Below, piece by piece: positions 5,349 through 7,295 of a stretch of 7,295 nucleotides of DNA. The stretch is from BOKV01 sp041987205. Its GTDB lineage: Bacteria; Pseudomonadota; Alphaproteobacteria; Rhizobiales; Rhizobiaceae. Location: contig JBHIWX010000138.1 of the NCBI GenBank assembly GCA_041987205.1, positions 1-7,295 of the forward strand, in the 5' to 3' direction. Position 1 is the first letter of the stretch. Every line of letters starts with the position of its first letter. A program made the position numbers and the translations under genes. The notes under the pieces are model-generated. The model did no database searches. It was given only the letters and a program-made list of their open reading frames with translations, and had not been told where the DNA came from.

Positions 5349-6581
5349 ATGACTTCCAGCGTTACAGAACGTTTCCTGCGCTATGTCGCCATCGACACCC
5401 AGTCCGACCCCGCCTCGAAAGCGCAACCCTCGACGGAAAAGCAGAAGGATCTGGCGCGGTTGCTGGTCGGGGAACTCAAGGAGATCGGCATCGCAGACGC
5501 GCATATGGACGAACACGGTAACGTCTATGCGACCGTGCCGGCCAACACCGACAAGCAGGTGCCGGTCATCTGCTTCTGCGCGCATGTCGACACCGCGCCG
5601 GACTTCACCGGCAAGGGCGTGAAACCGCAGGTCGTCGAGGGCTATGAAGGCGGAGACATCGCGCTGCCGGGCGATGCCACGCGCATCATCAAGGTCGCCG
5701 ACCATCCCGCGCTGGCTGACCAGATCGGCCATGACGTTATCACCACGGACGGCACGACGCTGCTCGGCGCCGACGACAAGGCGGGTGTCGCCGAGATCAT
5801 GGCGGCTGCGCAGATCCTGATTCAGGATCCTTCGATAAAGTACGGAAAGATAAGGCTGTTGTTCACCACCGACGAGGAGATCGGGCGTGGCGTCGACAAG
5901 GTCGATCTTGACAAGCTCGGGGCGGAATTCGCCTACACGATGGACGGCTCGACGGCGGGCTCGATTGAGAACGAAACCTTCTCGGCGGATCGGGTCGACA
6001 TCGAAATCACGGGCGTGGCGATCCATCCGGGCTTTGCCAAGGGACGGATGGAACATGCGACCAAGATCGCGGCGGCGATCATCGACCGCCTGCCAAAGGA
6101 CGAGGCGCCGGAGACGACGGAGGGACGGCAGGGCTTCCTCCACCCGACCGACATGCACGGCACGATGGATCATGCCTCGATCAGCCTGATCGTGCGCGAT
6201 TTCGACGAGGCGGACCTGGCCGACCGCGAGGCGCGGCTGAAGGCCATCGTCGAGGAGGTGATGAAGGCCTATCCGGGCTCGAGCTTCACCTTCGAGGTCA
6301 CCGAGCAGTACCGAAACATGAAGACGGTGCTCGACCGGTTTCCGCAGGTGGTCGACAACGCGGTGGAGGCGATCCGGCGCTGCGGCATGACGCCGAAGCA
6401 GGGCAGCATTCGCGGCGGCACCGACGGGGCGCGGCTGACCCTTATGGGGCTGCCCTGTCCGAACATCTTCGCCGGCGGTCATGCCTTCCATTCGCCGCTG
6501 GAATGGGTCAGCCGTCAGGACATGGAAAAGGCGGTCGCGACCATCGTCGAACTCGCCCGCGTCTGGGAAGAGCGGGCCTGA
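5349..6581 (+). CDS. pepT: Peptidase T (tripeptide aminopeptidase, M20B)
   Basis: A complete 410-residue zinc aminopeptidase that removes the N-terminal residue from tripeptides in the cytosol; Escherichia coli PepT has about the same length. Landmarks of the M20 fold are all present: H79 and catalytic D81 in CAHVDTAPD; bridging D142 in LLGADDKAG; catalytic E176 and ligand E177 in TTDEEIG; D199 in YTMDGS; and the last metal ligand H381 in GGHAFHS. IHPGFAKG (225-232) lies in the dimerisation domain and IRGGTDGARL (354-363) near the C-terminus is the conserved substrate loop. I chose the ATG at 5349 because TERFLRYVAIDTQSD aligns with the usual PepT N-terminus. It lacks a clear Shine-Dalgarno, and the frame is open back to a TTG at 5271 and a GTG at 5325, so the start is the least certain part. 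The 110 bases before it hold no convincing promoter. It ends 45 bases from the convergent hxlR-type gene. Confidence 0.96.
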   Translation: MTSSVTERFLRYVAIDTQSDPASKAQPSTEKQKDLARLLVGELKEIGIADAHMDEHGNVYATVPANTDKQVPVICFCAHVDTAPDFTGKGVKPQVVEGYEGGDIALPGDATRIIKVADHPALADQIGHDVITTDGTTLLGADDKAGVAEIMAAAQILIQDPSIKYGKIRLLFTTDEEIGRGVDKVDLDKLGAEFAYTMDGSTAGSIENETFSADRVDIEITGVAIHPGFAKGRMEHATKIAAAIIDRLPKDEAPETTEGRQGFLHPTDMHGTMDHASISLIVRDFDEADLADREARLKAIVEEVMKAYPGSSFTFEVTEQYRNMKTVLDRFPQVVDNAVEAIRRCGMTPKQGSIRGGTDGARLTLMGLPCPNIFAGGHAFHSPLEWVSRQDMEKAVATIVELARVWEERA

Positions 6582-6626
6582 CGGTCGTCAGCCGGCATCT
6601 GAAAAGCGGGATCAGCGGTCGACGGA

Positions 6627-7025
6627 TTACCCGTCAAACGTCTTGCGCGCCGCGCGAATGGTGTCGTGGTTCGCCACCGACCAGTTCACGAACGGCTTGA
6701 GCACGTCGTTGAAGGAGTGACCAAGTTCGGTCAGGGCGTATTCGACCGAAGGCGGCTTGGTCGGGAAGACCTCGCGCGAGATGTAGCCGTCGCGCTGCAG
6801 GTCGCGCAGCGTCTGCGTCAGCATGCGTTGCGAGATGTCCGGAATGCCGCGGCGCAGCTCCGAAAAGCGTTTCGGTCCCTCGTCCAGCGTCAGCAGGATC
6901 AGCGAATTCCATTTGCCCGCGACATTGGCGAGCACGTCGCGCACCGGGCAATCGTCCGCCGAGTACGGCTCGCCCATCACCATGATCACGCGCCTGCCTT
7001 TAATTGTGCCCGTCAGTCCGTTCAT
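6627..7025 (-). CDS. HxlR-family (DUF24) winged-helix regulator
   Basis: A 132-residue transcription factor of normal family length. C26 in DDCPVRDVL is the conserved N-terminal cysteine that HxlR regulators such as YodB, HypR and QorR use to sense quinones or oxidants. Then come AGKWNSLILLTLDEG (36-50), the recognition part FSELRRGIPDISQRMLTQTL (54-73), and the wing around DGYISREVFPTKPPSVEYALTELG (79-102). The ATG at 7025 has GAGG nine bases upstream. Methionines 15 and 17 (6983, 6977) are alternative starts that still keep C26. It is divergent from a Rossmann-fold gene that resembles qorB, matching the E. coli ytfH/qorB pair and suggesting control of that gene in response to quinone or electrophile stress (inference). 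It converges with pepT. The 45-base gap between their stop codons holds only a 6-base inverted repeat at 6578-6591 and no T tract, so no terminator can be called. Confidence 0.9.
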   Translation of the reverse strand: MNGLTGTIKGRRVIMVMGEPYSADDCPVRDVLANVAGKWNSLILLTLDEGPKRFSELRRGIPDISQRMLTQTLRDLQRDGYISREVFPTKPPSVEYALTELGHSFNDVLKPFVNWSVANHDTIRAARKTFDG

Positions 7026-7076
7026 CGCTCAATGCCTCGTGCGCTTGCTCTGGATGCCTTTGTTCCAGTGAGGCGG

Positions 7077-7103
7077 TTCCCTGCGTGTAACCAAGGCAGG
7101 GAA
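7077..7103. repeat. Inverted repeat ttccctgc-N11-gcagggaa, candidate operator
   Basis: Perfect 8-base arms separated by 11 bases lie 52 bases upstream of the hxlR-type ATG and 144 bases upstream of the divergent ATG. An arm-centre spacing of 19 bases, close to two helical turns, would put both half-sites on one face of the DNA, suitable for a dimeric winged-helix protein. It could instead be a hairpin in the hxlR leader. It does not match an HxlR box that I know. Confidence 0.45.
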
Positions 7104-7148
7104 AACTGCCACCTTGCGCAGATAATGTCAGTTCCTAGATTAGTGCAA

Positions 7149-7163
7149 GTCTCTTTTCGAGAC
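7149..7163. repeat. Short inverted repeat gtctc-N5-gagac
   Basis: gtctcttttcgagac has perfect 5-base arms about a 5-base centre, in the middle of the divergent control region. It is a weaker candidate than the 7077-7103 repeat because arms this short occur by chance, but its central position would let one bound dimer affect both promoters. Confidence 0.25.
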
Positions 7164-7246
7164 CAAGCCTCGCGAGTCGGGGTTTTGTCGATCCATGCGC
7201 CTGTGCGTGCATGAAACCGAAGCCACAAGACCAGGAACCACAACGC

Positions 7247-7295
7247 ATGTCGCAAACCCTTCTCGTTACCGGGGCGAGCGGTCATTTCGGCCGCC
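7247..7295 (+). CDS. NAD(P)-binding Rossmann-fold protein, start only (QorB/NmrA-like)
   Basis: Only 16 codons are inside the window: MSQTLLVTGASGHFGR. The opening strand plus TGASGHFG is the glycine-rich dinucleotide-binding motif (GxxGxxG) of atypical short-chain reductases, including the NmrA/QorB group. The ATG at 7247 has AGGA ten bases upstream. Divergent placement from an HxlR-family regulator is the arrangement known for qorB and ytfH in E. coli, which makes an NAD(P)H:quinone oxidoreductase the best guess. The fragment alone cannot exclude other epimerase-like reductases. Confidence 0.7.
   Translation, partial: MSQTLLVTGASGHFGR

Larger units (their letters stand above)
7026..7246. 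promoter_or_regulatory. Divergent control region between hxlR-type gene and Rossmann-fold gene
   Basis: These 221 bases must carry the promoters of both divergent genes. The stretch is less GC-rich than the coding DNA around it, particularly 7110-7160. TTGCGC (7114-7119) with TAGATT (7136-7141) at 16 bases is a weak candidate for the rightward gene, but no promoter stands out. Two inverted repeats are listed separately as operator candidates. No convincing small ORF or RNA gene is visible. Confidence 0.5.

Noticed and set aside
5813..5829. Inverted repeat gatcctga-t-tcaggatc
   Set aside because: It lies inside pepT coding sequence, has a 1-base centre and no T tract, so chance symmetry is the simplest reading.
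5142..6491. A 449-codon open frame on the minus strand opposite pepT
   Set aside because: It is the shadow of a GC-biased gene: Arg/His/Val-rich, no recognisable domain, and it lies opposite a full-length peptidase T with all catalytic residues.
6578..6591. Inverted repeat ctgacg-gt-cgtcag at the pepT stop as a terminator
   Set aside because: The stem is short with a 2-base centre and no T run on either strand.

Overview
The window looks like chromosomal DNA of a GC-rich alphaproteobacterium, most likely from the Hyphomicrobiales (Rhizobiales). The ketol-acid reductoisomerase reads like the rhizobial class I enzyme, most genes have strong G/C third-position bias, and the -35 element found upstream of the TetR gene is the CTTGAC type. 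This placement is from recall of families, not from a search.

Left part (1-1568, minus strand): a two-gene unit in which a DAO-type FAD oxidoreductase is followed, with a 4-base ATGA overlap, by a family-2 glycosyltransferase cut off by the window edge. This looks like the end of a surface-glycan or sugar-modification cluster. A 246-base gap holding two hairpins, one a 24-base perfect palindrome followed by a T-rich tract, separates it from ilvC.

Centre left (1815-3580, minus strand): tetR then ilvC, 35 bases apart and probably able to be co-transcribed. The presumed tetR promoter has an 18-base palindrome filling exactly the space between its -35 and -10 elements, the standard layout of an autorepressed TetR gene.

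Centre right (3661-5238, plus strand): divergent from tetR lie two adjacent genes for membrane proteins that share one layout: two N-terminal transmembrane helices, then a PH-like cytosolic domain of the STM3941 type. The second also carries a C-terminal SseB-like domain. The first is strikingly AT-rich (33-40 % GC in the 60-base blocks counted) inside DNA of about 63 % GC, while its neighbour has host-like composition. This pair is the most unusual part of the window.

Right part (5349-7295): peptidase T (pepT, plus), then a convergent HxlR-family redox-type repressor (minus), then a divergent NAD(P)-binding Rossmann gene cut by the window end. The last two match the ytfH/qorB (quinone reductase) arrangement. 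No tRNA, rRNA, CRISPR array or insertion sequence was seen.
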